In this document: in pieces, positions 1-7,992 of the stretch
Numbering within the stretch: position 1 is the first letter of the stretch
Layout of the letters: every line of letters begins with the position of its first letter
From: a virus
DNA: 25,896 bases
Strand: one strand, 5' to 3'
IMG/VR virus record: IMGVR_UViG_3300042731_002945
Location: 1 to 25,896 of that record
Translations under genes and position numbers: made by a program
The notes under the pieces: model-generated
Database searches by the model: none
Told to the model about the DNA's origin: nothing
What the model saw: only the letters and a program-made list of their open reading frames with translations

Positions 1-2
1 CC

Positions 3-2060
3 CATGTCAATCGGGTGAAGAATCAATTCACTCGCAAGAAGTTTGTCAATCCCACGACTGGCAAACTCGATATGCGGTATAACCCTTTGTGTCTCCATGG
101 CAGCACAGAGATTCAGCTCCTTGACGGTAGCGTGAGGACCATTGAGGAGATGGCTGAGGCGCATGCCAAGGGTGAGGAGCAATGGGTTTGGTCGACTGAT
201 TTGAAGGATGGCGGAAGGCTTCGTCCAGGCAAGGTTGAATGGGCCGGAAAGACGAGGCAGAACGCCAAGCTTGTAAGGGTAACATTGGACAGTGGCAAGT
301 CTGTCACGGTGACACCTGACCACAAGATGATTCGTCGTGACGGGTCCAAGGTCCAGGCTCAGAGTCTTCGCCCTGGTGATTCCTTGATGCCGTTCCGTAG
401 ACGAATTAGCTCCAAGGCCAAGGGAGAGGTGCTCGAGGGGTATGAGCTAATTTATTGCCCCAAAACAAGGAAATCCCTCTATGGGCATCGGGTCATTGCT
501 GCTGACCTTGGACTCAAAAAGAAGGGCGAGCTTGTTCATCATGAAGACTTCAACCCTCTGAATAATGCCCCATGGAATCTCAAGGGCATGTTCTACAAGG
601 ACCATCTTGAGCTTCATCGCAAGCTTGGTTTTAGTGCGGGCGAGGCCATCAAGAAGGCCAGGGCTCAGGACCCAGAGCTTGATATGAGGCTTCGTGAGGC
701 TGCTAGTCGAAATATAACTCGGTACAACCAAAGCACAGAGAGACGTGAAAAGCTGGCTGAATGGAACCGCGAGAGGGACCAGGGTCGATTTATTCGGGAG
801 TACAACAGCTCAGAGCAGCATACCAGGGACAACGAGATTCGTAGCCAGGCAATGAGTGAGCTTTGGGCCGATCCAGATCGACGCGAGAGAGCCAGCAGGA
901 ACATGAGGATCAAGTTCCCGTTGGCTTTTGTCGAGGGTGTCAAAGAACTGGTGCGTCAGAACCCCAGTGCCAGCATGGATGACATTTCCGTGGCAGCTTT
1001 TGATGTGCTTCGTGATGTCCTCCAAGAGGCCAATACCAGAAAAGTCGTATCCATTCATCGTCACATGCTTCACAAGATGGTGAAGGAAGAGGGATATGAT
1101 GACTTTGACTCGTTCAAGAAGGCGGCTATTGGAGACAACCATAAGGTAGTGTCTATTGAATGGCTCGAAGAACGGGCTGACACGTTCACATTGACCGTTG
1201 GAAAGACTCACACGTTTGCCGTTCAAGCAGGCGTTTTTGTTTGCAATTCGCATGACGAGGATTTCTTCATACCTGTTCGTGACGGCAAGAGAACCACAGA
1301 GGTCGATGTCATCCAGGGGCCGGACTACACCGAGACTGATAGCCTCGAATACCACCGTGACAAGCTGGTGGCATCGCTGAAGATTCCGAAGATGTACTTT
1401 GGCTATGGCGGCGAGGCAGTTCAGGGCGAGTTGTCCACCCAGGACATTCGGTTTGCCCGTGCCGTCATGAGAATTCAGCGGTGCCTCAGAGGGGGGTATC
1501 GCAAGGCGTGTCGGGTCCACCTCATTGCGACGGGGAAAGAGCCTGACAGGCATGATTATCAGGTCCACATGACCATTCCATCGTCCATTCTGGAGCTGGC
1601 CAGGATGGAGGTGATGAACACGACCGCAGATCTCTCTCAGAGGATGGGTGAGATGGTCAGCACCAAGTGGCTCTTGGTTCACCTCTTCAAGTTCACTGAG
1701 GAGGAAGCCGTGAGGGTCATGGAAGAGAAGAACGAGGAGAGTCTAAAGGCCGGCGCGATAGACGCTCAGGTCCAAAAGCTTCAGATGCAGTCCATGGACA
1801 CTGAGACGGCTTCTGGCGGTGCCCCTTCATTGACGGAGGCGGACAAGCTGGAGAGGCGTTTGTCACAGATGATCAAGGCTGTTCCGAAAGGGGATTGGCG
1901 GCGGGAGTTTGACAAGGGGAACAGGGCAGCCGAGAAGCGAGCTGAAGCCAAAATTGATCGGCTGCTCAGGGAAAACGTGATGGTCAACAAGCGTATGCGC
2001 GAGCTTGGTGGATTGCTGGTTGACCTTCGCAAAACGATGCGAGCGGAGGCAAGCCCTTAG
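3..2060 (+). CDS. Portal vertex protein (T4 gp20-like), 5'-partial, interrupted by an intein
   Basis: This is the portal subunit, which forms the dodecameric ring at the unique head vertex through which DNA enters and leaves. The reading frame is open to the left edge; a GTG at 15 lies inside it but nothing suggests it is the true start, so the N-terminal part of the protein is outside the window. The N-extein (KKFVNPTTGKLDMRYNPL) and C-extein (SHDEDFFIPVRDGKR) join across an intein at 90-1247. The C-extein carries gp20-family features: the E-D-F-[FW]-[IL]-P-x-R-[DE]-G stretch, the 'LEYHRDKLVASLKIPK' helix and an S-T-Q-D-I-R-F-x-R segment like the T4 'RDELKFTKFI' region. The last ~100 residues are charged and helical. 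Position just upstream of core, protease and capsid genes agrees with T4 gene order. The portal assignment is strong; the length of the missing N-terminus is unknown. Confidence 0.9.
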   Translation, partial: HVNRVKNQFTRKKFVNPTTGKLDMRYNPLCLHGSTEIQLLDGSVRTIEEMAEAHAKGEEQWVWSTDLKDGGRLRPGKVEWAGKTRQNAKLVRVTLDSGKSVTVTPDHKMIRRDGSKVQAQSLRPGDSLMPFRRRISSKAKGEVLEGYELIYCPKTRKSLYGHRVIAADLGLKKKGELVHHEDFNPLNNAPWNLKGMFYKDHLELHRKLGFSAGEAIKKARAQDPELDMRLREAASRNITRYNQSTERREKLAEWNRERDQGRFIREYNSSEQHTRDNEIRSQAMSELWADPDRRERASRNMRIKFPLAFVEGVKELVRQNPSASMDDISVAAFDVLRDVLQEANTRKVVSIHRHMLHKMVKEEGYDDFDSFKKAAIGDNHKVVSIEWLEERADTFTLTVGKTHTFAVQAGVFVCNSHDEDFFIPVRDGKRTTEVDVIQGPDYTETDSLEYHRDKLVASLKIPKMYFGYGGEAVQGELSTQDIRFARAVMRIQRCLRGGYRKACRVHLIATGKEPDRHDYQVHMTIPSSILELARMEVMNTTADLSQRMGEMVSTKWLLVHLFKFTEEEAVRVMEEKNEESLKAGAIDAQVQKLQMQSMDTETASGGAPSLTEADKLERRLSQMIKAVPKGDWRREFDKGNRAAEKRAEAKIDRLLRENVMVNKRMRELGGLLVDLRKTMRAEASP
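90..1247 (+). other. In-frame intein with HNH homing endonuclease (386 aa) inside the portal gene
   Basis: A protein-splicing element. It begins with Cys1 (TGT at 90-92, CLHGSTEIQLLDG, block A) and ends V-F-V-C-N followed by Ser as the first C-extein residue (TCG at 1248). Block B is present as T-P-D-H (Thr75, His78) in 'VTVTPDHKM'. Blocks F and G are 'HKVVSIEWLEE' and 'GKTHTFAVQAGVFVCN'. Between the splicing halves lies an HNH nuclease: His150-His151, Asn158/159 and His172 in the order expected for HNH_3-type homing enzymes, followed by basic helical segments with NUMOD-like character ('MSELWADPDRRERASRN', residues ~275-295). The catalytic residues look intact, so homing may still work. The penultimate residue is Cys, not the usual His. 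Removing the element restores a continuous gp20-like sequence. The insertion lies in a conserved part of the portal, as is usual for phage inteins. Confidence 0.92.
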
Positions 2061-2081
2061 TATCCTATGCGATAACGAGGC

Positions 2082-2111
2082 TTGACACGCGAGCACTTAT
2101 AGCCGTAGGCT
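2082..2111 (+). promoter_or_regulatory. Possible sigma70-type promoter before the core-protein genes
   Basis: The 88-base gap between the portal stop and the next gene holds a perfect TTGACA (2082-2087). With an 18-base spacer the -10 position reads TAGGCT (2106-2111), only half matching the consensus. A further AT-rich CATATAGA follows at about 2118. This is one of the larger gaps in the window, so a promoter is plausible, but the -10 element is weak. Confidence 0.3.
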
Positions 2112-2148
2112 GCTTTTCATATAGAGAAGGGTCTACAACCTGGGCACC

Positions 2149-3093
2149 ATGACATCACGAAAGTTAGTAGATGGTGAATTCCTCTCGAAGTTGCTTGGCG
2201 GCAGCTACGAGGTGGTAATGGGGCAGGTTGATGAGGCCGTGTCCTCGCAGCCTGAGCTTTTTGGCGGCGAGGATGGCGATGATGTTCGCACCATCGGCAC
2301 CTTTTCCAACCATGCGATTGTCCTCAATGACAACGGCGAGTTCTTCCGTACCAGCTTCTCGGTAAGCGAGGAGACGGGGGCGCTAGAGCTTGGAGAGGTC
2401 GAGCGGATCGATGTACCGGTACGCGAGACATCGGAGCTAAGCGCCGAGGTGAGGACTGAATCCATGCGGGCGGTAAGGGCTCTTCTGGACGAGGATGATG
2501 ATGAGGCGGACAACCGCCTTGGGTCATTGTTCGAGCTGGTCCAGTCTGGAGTCAAGCTGACCGCCGAGGGGGTCGAGGACGATCTGCTCGAGATGGGTGA
2601 GGATGATCCCGATTGGCTCGTGGCTGTGCGTGAGAACGAACAGGGGATGACCCGGTTTGTTGGTGCCGAGGCCAATCAGGAGCTACCCAAGCCAAGATTC
2701 GAGACATTTATCGCCGAAGGTGACAATGGTGATGATCGTCATCGACGGGTGATTGGAGCTTCTCTGAGGGCACTCCGCGAGTCGCTGTTGAGGATGCAGG
2801 ACAGCATTGCAGTTGCTCGCAGGTCCGATGGCGAGTATCGTATTCCCAAAGAGGACGAGGACAACACGATGGTCGTTGAGGACTTCGTGGAGTTCACGCG
2901 AGAATTTGGAGCAGACCTCGATGCTACTGTTGGGCTGGTCGAGGATGCCATTTCGGTATCTGAAGACGGAACGCTCAAGAGCCTTGCTAGGGTTCATGAT
3001 GGAGTGGCGGCGAGGGTGAAGGAAATGGGTCTTGCGGCAGCATTCTCTGAGAAGTTTGCTCGTCGTTTTGATCAGCCTCAAGCAGGCAGGTAG
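2149..3093 (+). CDS. Acidic protein in the gp67/gp68 position, possible prohead core component
   Basis: A 314-aa acidic protein that I do not recognise by sequence. It has an N-terminal globular-looking part (residues ~1-90, with 'IGTFSNHAIVLNDNGEFFRTSF'-type strands), an acidic stretch (EDDDEADNR at ~115), and a helical C-terminal half ('RRVIGASLRALRESLLRMQDS'). No signal peptide, membrane segment or cysteine is evident. It lies between the portal and the protease, where T4 has its small prohead-core genes 67 and 68, so a core or scaffold role is an inference from position and charge only. The ATG at 2149 is preceded by a weak CTGGG; no better start is seen. It contains several L/I-x-E tripeptides that a gp21-type protease could cut. 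Confidence 0.6.
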   Translation: MTSRKLVDGEFLSKLLGGSYEVVMGQVDEAVSSQPELFGGEDGDDVRTIGTFSNHAIVLNDNGEFFRTSFSVSEETGALELGEVERIDVPVRETSELSAEVRTESMRAVRALLDEDDDEADNRLGSLFELVQSGVKLTAEGVEDDLLEMGEDDPDWLVAVRENEQGMTRFVGAEANQELPKPRFETFIAEGDNGDDRHRRVIGASLRALRESLLRMQDSIAVARRSDGEYRIPKEDEDNTMVVEDFVEFTREFGADLDATVGLVEDAISVSEDGTLKSLARVHDGVAARVKEMGLAAAFSEKFARRFDQPQAGR

Positions 3094-3107
3094 GGAGGTC
3101 TAGGGGA

Positions 3108-4100
3108 ATGTTCAATCGGGAAAACATCAAGGTTCGCCCACTGAGCGAGGAGCTTGAGGGCATCGGTCTCGATCCTGACAAGGTGATGGACGACATCGAG
3201 CGCAACGCTGGGTTGCTCGAGCAGTATGCCGGAAGCCCGCCGTCGTCTGAGGCCGTGAGGCCGCGCCTGGTCGAGGAGACCGAGGACAACACGGATACGG
3301 ATACGGACACCGATGACGAGGAGTTCGTGGAGTGGGACGGCGAGGACATTGATGACGACGAGGAGCTTGAGTTTCTCGGCGAGAAGATTGTCCGGAAGAA
3401 AAAGGGGTATCGTGAAGACCCCAAGACCGGCAAGATGGTGAAGGTCAGCATCCAGCAGAAGCGCAAGGAAAAGCGCAAGAGGATGAAGAAGCGCGGCAAG
3501 CTTCGTACAGCAGCCAAGATGTACCAGAAGCGGTTCAAGACCAAGATCAAGCGGCGCCGTAAGCGCCTCGCCAGAAGCGGGAAGCAGAAGAAGGGCTTCA
3601 TCGCTCGCATGGAAGGCACCGTGGGAGATCAGCTCCGACAGCTCCGAGAAGATCTGGAGCAGAGCGACATCAACACGGGCGAGCCGAGTCCCTTCGAGGA
3701 AGCGGCCATCAATGCTGGTTGGCTGGCATTGCTCCTGGGTGAGTGCTTCGAGGCCATGGGTGATGCCGAGGCCGGAACGATGCTCTACACCATGAGCGAT
3801 ACGGCTGCGGATCTCTCCGAGGCCATCGAGGTGGCTGGCGGTGAGCTGGATGAGGACTTGGAGGCCAAGCTCACGTCCTTGCTCGAAGGCGTCACCAAGG
3901 CGCTTGCCACCCACGAGGAGATTGGCTCTCCCAGTCTCTTCGAGTCCATCCAAATGGGGGTCGAGAACGGCTTGTATGAGGATGATGACGACGAGGATGA
4001 CGAAGACCTCACCGAAGACGTGGATGGCGACGATCTCGACCTGTTCGAGGATGAGGACGAGGACGAGGACGACGAAATCGACTTCGAGGACGACGAGTAG
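3108..4100 (+). CDS. Charge-segregated protein (acid-base-acid), possible prohead core protein
   Basis: A 330-aa protein with strongly separated charge blocks: an acidic block at about residues 55-90 (TDTDTDTDDEE; ETEDNTD), a very basic block at about 93-165 (KRKEKRKRMKKRGK; KTKIKRRRKRLARSGKQKK), a helical middle part and a long Asp/Glu tail at about 285-330. Such a layout suits an internal prohead protein that meets both DNA and basic partners. It sits just downstream of the 314-aa protein and before the protease, in the gp67/gp68-like position. The start ATG at 3108 has a good GGAGG/AGGGGA leader. Residues 11-19 read PLSEELEGI, resembling the N-terminal tag found on small proteins downstream but not at the extreme N-terminus. 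The function is inferred from position and composition; no family was recognised. Confidence 0.6.
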   Translation: MFNRENIKVRPLSEELEGIGLDPDKVMDDIERNAGLLEQYAGSPPSSEAVRPRLVEETEDNTDTDTDTDDEEFVEWDGEDIDDDEELEFLGEKIVRKKKGYREDPKTGKMVKVSIQQKRKEKRKRMKKRGKLRTAAKMYQKRFKTKIKRRRKRLARSGKQKKGFIARMEGTVGDQLRQLREDLEQSDINTGEPSPFEEAAINAGWLALLLGECFEAMGDAEAGTMLYTMSDTAADLSEAIEVAGGELDEDLEAKLTSLLEGVTKALATHEEIGSPSLFESIQMGVENGLYEDDDDEDDEDLTEDVDGDDLDLFEDEDEDEDDEIDFEDDE

Positions 4101-4105
4101 GGGTT

Positions 4106-4327
4106 GTGGCGTGGATTCCCGTCGATTGGCTCATCGAAGCCAGTAGGCTGCGAACGAGGAGCGGTCGGCGGGAAACCTTGGGGTTTGGAGGAACGACTCG
4201 AGACAAGATCGGATTCGAGAAAAAGGGCAAGCGGAAGATAGTTTCCAAACGGAAGCGGCCAAAGCGGAAGCTTGGGGATCTTTTATCACGCGGGCCTCAC
4301 CGATCTCGTCTCATACGTTCAGGGTGA
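4106..4327 (+). CDS. Small very basic protein with N-terminal capsid-targeting-like tag (MAWIPVDWLIE/A)
   Basis: A 73-aa protein rich in Arg and Lys (GKRKIVSKRKRPKRK), so probably a nucleic-acid-binding internal head protein. The N-terminus MAWIPVDWLIEA closely matches that of the gene at 9033 (MAWISIDSLIEA), although the rest of the two proteins differs. The shared block ends in L-I-E before Ala, which fits the cleavage rule of T4 gp21-type prohead proteases ([L/I]-x-E). I chose GTG at 4106 because the match to the 9033 start runs from the first residue, although the Shine-Dalgarno run (TAGGGG) is unusually close. Its stop overlaps the region just before the protease start, so it sits immediately before its presumed processing enzyme. 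That it is real is supported mostly by the tag similarity. Confidence 0.6.
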   Translation: MAWIPVDWLIEASRLRTRSGRRETLGFGGTTRDKIGFEKKGKRKIVSKRKRPKRKLGDLLSRGPHRSRLIRSG

Positions 4328-4332
4328 AACAG

Positions 4333-5922
4333 ATGGCAGCTCTACTCATCGACACCATGCCTTTGACCTTCCAACTGGAAGAGTCCAAAGAACCCGGAAA
4401 GCTGGGCAAGGTCATTGCTCGCGGGCCATATGCTCGTAGTGATAAGGCCACCGAGAACAAGCGTCTCTACAAGCGTCACTTGTGGGAGCGTGAGATTGCT
4501 CGGATGTCTGAGGACATGGCGTCACGACGGACTTTTGGTGAGCTTGATCATCCTGCCGATGGGCGCACCAAGCTTCAGCGTGTAAGTCATCTGCTTACCG
4601 GGCTCAAGGTCGAGGGCAACGAGGTCATCGGTGAGTCGGAGATCCTGGACACCCCGAACGGTCGCATTCTCAAGACCATCATGGAGGCCCAGGCCCAGGT
4701 TGGCGTAAGCAGCCGGGGCTATGGTTCTACCAAGACGCTCCCTGACGGAACCATGGAGGTGCAGGAGGATTTCAGGCTCGACACCTTTGATTTCGTCGCT
4801 GACCCTGCGACCCGCTCAGCGTATCCGCAGGTGTTCCATGAGGAGCTTGAGCGGATACCGGAGGATGACATGGGGTTGACCGTAGAGGATCTGAGGACCA
4901 ACTATCCTGGTCTCGTAGAGGAGATTACCTCAACAGTGCTGGCCGAGAATGAGCGGCGTGTTGAGGAGCGGCTGACTGAGAAGTTCTCATCTGAGCTTCG
5001 GCGGAAGATGGAGCAGATCGGTGAGGCCGTCGAGGAGCGTGTCAGGAGTGAGTACCTGAGCGATCCCGAGGTGGCCGGTGCCAAGCAGGTCTTGGAGCGC
5101 GTCGCTTCGTTGGTCACGAGCTTCGCCAACCCCGTTGTTCATCAGCAAGAGCTTGCCTCGAAGGATGACGCCATCAAGGATCTCGAGGGCAAGCTGGCCG
5201 AGCGAGAGCTGGAGATTCAGAAGCTCCAGAAGGAGCACGGAGAAATCTCGACCGTTGCCAAGGAGGCCGCATATCGGCTTCATATGGAGCGAAAGATTGC
5301 TGGCGACCCGGCGAGAAATGCCATCGTCAAGCTCATGGGTGACATGGGCCAGTACGAGGACATCGAGGCATTGGACTCTCGCATTGAGGCGGTTCAGAAA
5401 GAGCTGTCTGCGGCTCGAGACGAGCATATCGGCGAAGAGGACGAGGCCAAGGGCGAGCTGGCCGACAAGCTCAAGGGGCTTGAGGATCGCCTTGACCAGG
5501 CAGAGAAGCGGGCCGACGATGCTGAGCAGAAGGTTTCTGAGGCCAATGAGCGGACCCGGAAGGCCATCGAGATTGCCGAGGCCGTGCAGGTTCAGTCGTT
5601 CATTGAGGGCATCGTGTCGTCGCATACTGACGGTGACGAGCTTGAGGAGCTTCTCGAGGGCGTCAGGTCTGTTGATGAGGCGACTCGAATCGTCCGGACC
5701 TTTGAATCCAACTCATCGAGCCGCAGGGCTCGTGATGAAGATGAAGCAGAGAGAATTCGTGCCCGGGTAGGGCGCGGTAAGCAGCGGTCTCTCGAGGAAG
5801 ATACCTTTGGGAGGTCGCGTCGTAAACCAAGCAATGGCCAGCAGGGCGCTACGCTGGATGATTTCGGGCTCACAGAAGACGAGTTCGATGAGCTTGCAGG
5901 GACGGGAAATCTGACCTCGTAG
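4333..5922 (+). CDS. Prohead maturation protease (S80, gp21-like) fused to a coiled-coil scaffold region
   Basis: Residues ~1-180 form a serine protease of the phage prohead type: His73 in FGELDHPADG, Ser126/127 in GVSSRGYGS, then DTFDFVADPATRSAYP, which is the usual end of the T4 gp21/S80 domain. From about residue 190 to 470 the protein is Glu/Lys/Ala-rich and predicted by eye to be a long coiled coil (IKDLEGKLAERELEIQK; LEDRLDQAEKRADDAEQK), as in scaffold proteins. T4 makes protease (gp21) and scaffold (gp22) from separate genes; here they are one 529-aa chain. Expected roles are to shape the prohead and then cleave core, capsid and tagged internal proteins after L/I-x-E. I prefer ATG 4333 (AGGG eight bases upstream) over GTG 4324, which overlaps the preceding stop. 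The major capsid gene follows. Confidence 0.88.
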   Translation: MAALLIDTMPLTFQLEESKEPGKLGKVIARGPYARSDKATENKRLYKRHLWEREIARMSEDMASRRTFGELDHPADGRTKLQRVSHLLTGLKVEGNEVIGESEILDTPNGRILKTIMEAQAQVGVSSRGYGSTKTLPDGTMEVQEDFRLDTFDFVADPATRSAYPQVFHEELERIPEDDMGLTVEDLRTNYPGLVEEITSTVLAENERRVEERLTEKFSSELRRKMEQIGEAVEERVRSEYLSDPEVAGAKQVLERVASLVTSFANPVVHQQELASKDDAIKDLEGKLAERELEIQKLQKEHGEISTVAKEAAYRLHMERKIAGDPARNAIVKLMGDMGQYEDIEALDSRIEAVQKELSAARDEHIGEEDEAKGELADKLKGLEDRLDQAEKRADDAEQKVSEANERTRKAIEIAEAVQVQSFIEGIVSSHTDGDELEELLEGVRSVDEATRIVRTFESNSSSRRARDEDEAERIRARVGRGKQRSLEEDTFGRSRRKPSNGQQGATLDDFGLTEDEFDELAGTGNLTS

Positions 5923-5937
5923 CGCCGCAGGGTCAGT

Positions 5938-5955
5938 GACGGAGGGAGATAGGCC
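5938..5955 (+). promoter_or_regulatory. Strong ribosome-binding leader of the capsid gene
   Basis: The leader GGAGGGAGATAGG directly precedes the capsid ATG and is repeated with one change before the tail sheath gene (15097-15114). It offers an extended match to the anti-Shine-Dalgarno sequence at suitable spacing, as expected for the two most abundant virion proteins. Confidence 0.7.
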
Positions 5956-7452
5956 ATGGAGGCACGGAACATGAATCTGACCGAGGCTGGATCGCGGTCC
6001 ATCCGTGATGACAGTTACACTGGTCAGCTTGTCGAAAAGTGGGATCGCTTCTTGAAGGGAGTCTCCGAAGACTACACCAAGAAGTGTATGGCGATGCTCA
6101 TGGAGAACCAGTTTCTCGATATGCGTCGTCAACTCGCCGAGGATACCCTCAGCACCAACGCGGGTGTGTACACCAAGTACATCTTCCCCGTGTTGCGCCG
6201 GGTGTTCCCGAACCTGATCGCCAATGAGATCGTCTCGGTTCAGCCGATGACGGCTCCCGTCGGTGCCGTTTTCTATTTCGAGTACAAGCATGGTCGGTCC
6301 AAGGGCCAGACCACGGCGGGGACGAACCTGATCCAGAACTTCGACGATCAGTACAGCTCGGAGAAGATCGAGGACGAGCAGCTCACTCCGGTTCTGGCTG
6401 GTGGTGAGTGGTTCACCGGCAGCCCCGGCTCAGTCATCTTGCAGTACAACCCGGTTCGTCCCCTGGATGCGACCGTGGGGTACTCGCTGACGGTCGAGGA
6501 GTACAACCCGACCACTGACACGGTTGTTCAGTCTCACCAGGACAACGGAGCTGGAGGTTTCACTGGTGCCTTGACCGGTGCCATCAACTACGCCACGGGA
6601 CAGATCACGAATTTCACATTCGCCCTGGTCACCACGGCGGGCAACTATGTCCGTGCCACCTACTGGTACGACATGGAAGGCAACCGGAACATCCCGGATG
6701 TCTACATCGACATCGAGTTCGAGACCATTCGGGCGCAAACCCGGAAGCTCAAGGCTCGTTGGTCGAGCGAGGCCGCCGATGACCTTCGCGCCTTCCACGG
6801 CATCGACGCCGAGACCGAGCTGGTCAGCGGCATCAGCCAAGAGGTTGCGCTGGAAATCGACCGTGACATCCTGTCGCAGCTCTTCACCGCTTCGGCGGGG
6901 ATCATCGAGACGTTCGACTTCACGGTTCCGGCGGGCATCACCGAGATCGATCACATTCGGGCCATCATGACCCGTATGAGCGCGGTCAGCTTCCAGATTC
7001 ACAAGCAGACCCTTCGGGCGCCTGCCAACTGGTATGTGACCAGCCCCGAGATCTCGGCCAAGATGGTCCAGATGCAAACCCATGCGGACTATCGAGCCCC
7101 GTGGGTCAGTGGCGGTGGCAACACACAGGGTCCGTTCGACGGCATCATGGTGCCTCCGAGCTACGGCCCCATGACTTCGCATCAGGGCATCCTGAAGATG
7201 GGACCGCTGTCCAACAAGTGGATGGGCTATCAGGACCCGTTCTTCCAGTGGAACCAGATGATGCTCGGCCTTCGAGGTCGCAGCTATTTGGACGCTGGCT
7301 TCGTGTTCAGCCCCTACGTGCCTCTCCAGATGACTCCGACCTTCCTCGACCCGGAAGACCAGAGCTATCGCAAGGGCATGAGGACCCGTTACGCCACCAA
7401 GCGGCTGCGTGACGAGTGGTATGGGCGTGTAACGATAACGGGTGGCTTGTAG
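5956..7452 (+). CDS. Major capsid protein (T4 gp23-like)
   Basis: A 498-aa HK97-fold capsid subunit of the gp23 lineage. Recognisable segments are RRVFPNLIANEIVSVQPM (81-98; T4 has RRAIPNLIAFDICGVQPM), KLKARWSSEAADDLRAFHGID (264-284) and the C-terminal FVFSPYVPLQMTPTF with KGMRTRYATK. Residues ~155-240 form an insertion with D-N-G-A-G and I-N-Y-A-T-G motifs that also occur in the tail sheath protein here. gp23 is trimmed by the prohead protease after L-T-E; this protein has L/I-x-E sites at E10 (NLTE/AG), E50 (LME/N) and E62 (LAE/D), any of which could be the maturation site. The start ATG 5956 has an excellent leader. An intrinsic terminator follows at 7525. The identification is secure. Confidence 0.95.
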   Translation: MEARNMNLTEAGSRSIRDDSYTGQLVEKWDRFLKGVSEDYTKKCMAMLMENQFLDMRRQLAEDTLSTNAGVYTKYIFPVLRRVFPNLIANEIVSVQPMTAPVGAVFYFEYKHGRSKGQTTAGTNLIQNFDDQYSSEKIEDEQLTPVLAGGEWFTGSPGSVILQYNPVRPLDATVGYSLTVEEYNPTTDTVVQSHQDNGAGGFTGALTGAINYATGQITNFTFALVTTAGNYVRATYWYDMEGNRNIPDVYIDIEFETIRAQTRKLKARWSSEAADDLRAFHGIDAETELVSGISQEVALEIDRDILSQLFTASAGIIETFDFTVPAGITEIDHIRAIMTRMSAVSFQIHKQTLRAPANWYVTSPEISAKMVQMQTHADYRAPWVSGGGNTQGPFDGIMVPPSYGPMTSHQGILKMGPLSNKWMGYQDPFFQWNQMMLGLRGRSYLDAGFVFSPYVPLQMTPTFLDPEDQSYRKGMRTRYATKRLRDEWYGRVTITGGL

Positions 7453-7524
7453 GCTATACGATCCCCCCGGACGCTTCGGCTACCGGGTGCGGGGCTTTGA
7501 GCCTCAGCGTTTCTAGAATGGCGA

Positions 7525-7563
7525 CGGGAGGGTCGGCTGTGGCTGGCCCTCCCGTTTTCTTTT
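7525..7563 (+). terminator. Rho-independent terminator after the capsid gene
   Basis: A 10-bp stem, CGGGAGGGTC paired with GGCCCTCCCG (one G-U pair), with a 10-base loop, is followed by TTTTCTTTT. It lies in the 123-base gap after the capsid stop and separates the head module from the accessory genes. A smaller upstream hairpin (CCCGG...CCGGG, ~7465-7487) may also form. Confidence 0.88.
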
Positions 7564-7575
7564 GCTGGAGGAGTC

Positions 7576-7968
7576 ATGAAGTTCAAGAAAGCCCGTCCGG
7601 GCGTTCTCAGGCTAAATGTTGGTGGCGGAACGAAGCTCGTCAAGGATGACGAGATTCTCGAGGGCGCCTATTGGAAGAAGTTTGCCGATCTCGGCATGCT
7701 GGTCCTGGTTGAGGAAGAGGCGGCGGCACCGGTTCCAAAGCCGGTGACGAAGAAAGCTCCTGCCAAGGAGCCAGAGAAGGTGCCAGAAGAGCCCAAGAAG
7801 GCTGAGCCCAAGGCTGAGCCTGAGCCCGAGCCAAAGGCCCCTGAGCCCGAGTCCAAGGTCGAAGAAGGCACGATGACTAAATCGTTCGCCGACAAGATGG
7901 CCAAGGCCCAAGGGGACAAGGGAACGTCAGTTTCGACGAAATCGAAGACGAAACGGCGCAAAAAGTAG
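7576..7968 (+). CDS. Small structural-type protein with Pro/Glu/Lys-rich low-complexity linker
   Basis: A 130-aa protein with a short ordered N-terminal domain (MKFKKARPGVLRLNVGG... to about residue 52, including GAYWKKFADLGMLVLVEEE) followed by a long alternating Pro-Glu-Lys linker (KAEPKAEPEPEPKAPEPE) and a basic tail ending KSKTKRRKK. The start ATG at 7576 has a clear GGAGGAG leader, and the gene is the first after the terminator. A similar layout (short N-terminal domain, charged Pro-rich linker, basic KKGSKKRRG end) is seen in the gene at 14590, just before the sheath gene. Function is unknown; a minor virion or head-decoration protein is possible. Confidence 0.65.
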   Translation: MKFKKARPGVLRLNVGGGTKLVKDDEILEGAYWKKFADLGMLVLVEEEAAAPVPKPVTKKAPAKEPEKVPEEPKKAEPKAEPEPEPKAPEPESKVEEGTMTKSFADKMAKAQGDKGTSVSTKSKTKRRKK

Positions 7969-7992
7969 TGTAAGCTCGGACGAGGTGGTTTG

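Noticed and set aside
810-1682. 290-aa open frame on the minus strand across the intein end
   Set aside because: Antisense to the portal/intein frame; no family features.
7416-7649. 77-codon + strand frame across the terminator
   Set aside because: It overlaps the capsid end, the terminator hairpin and the next gene in another frame, and the product has no sensible pattern.
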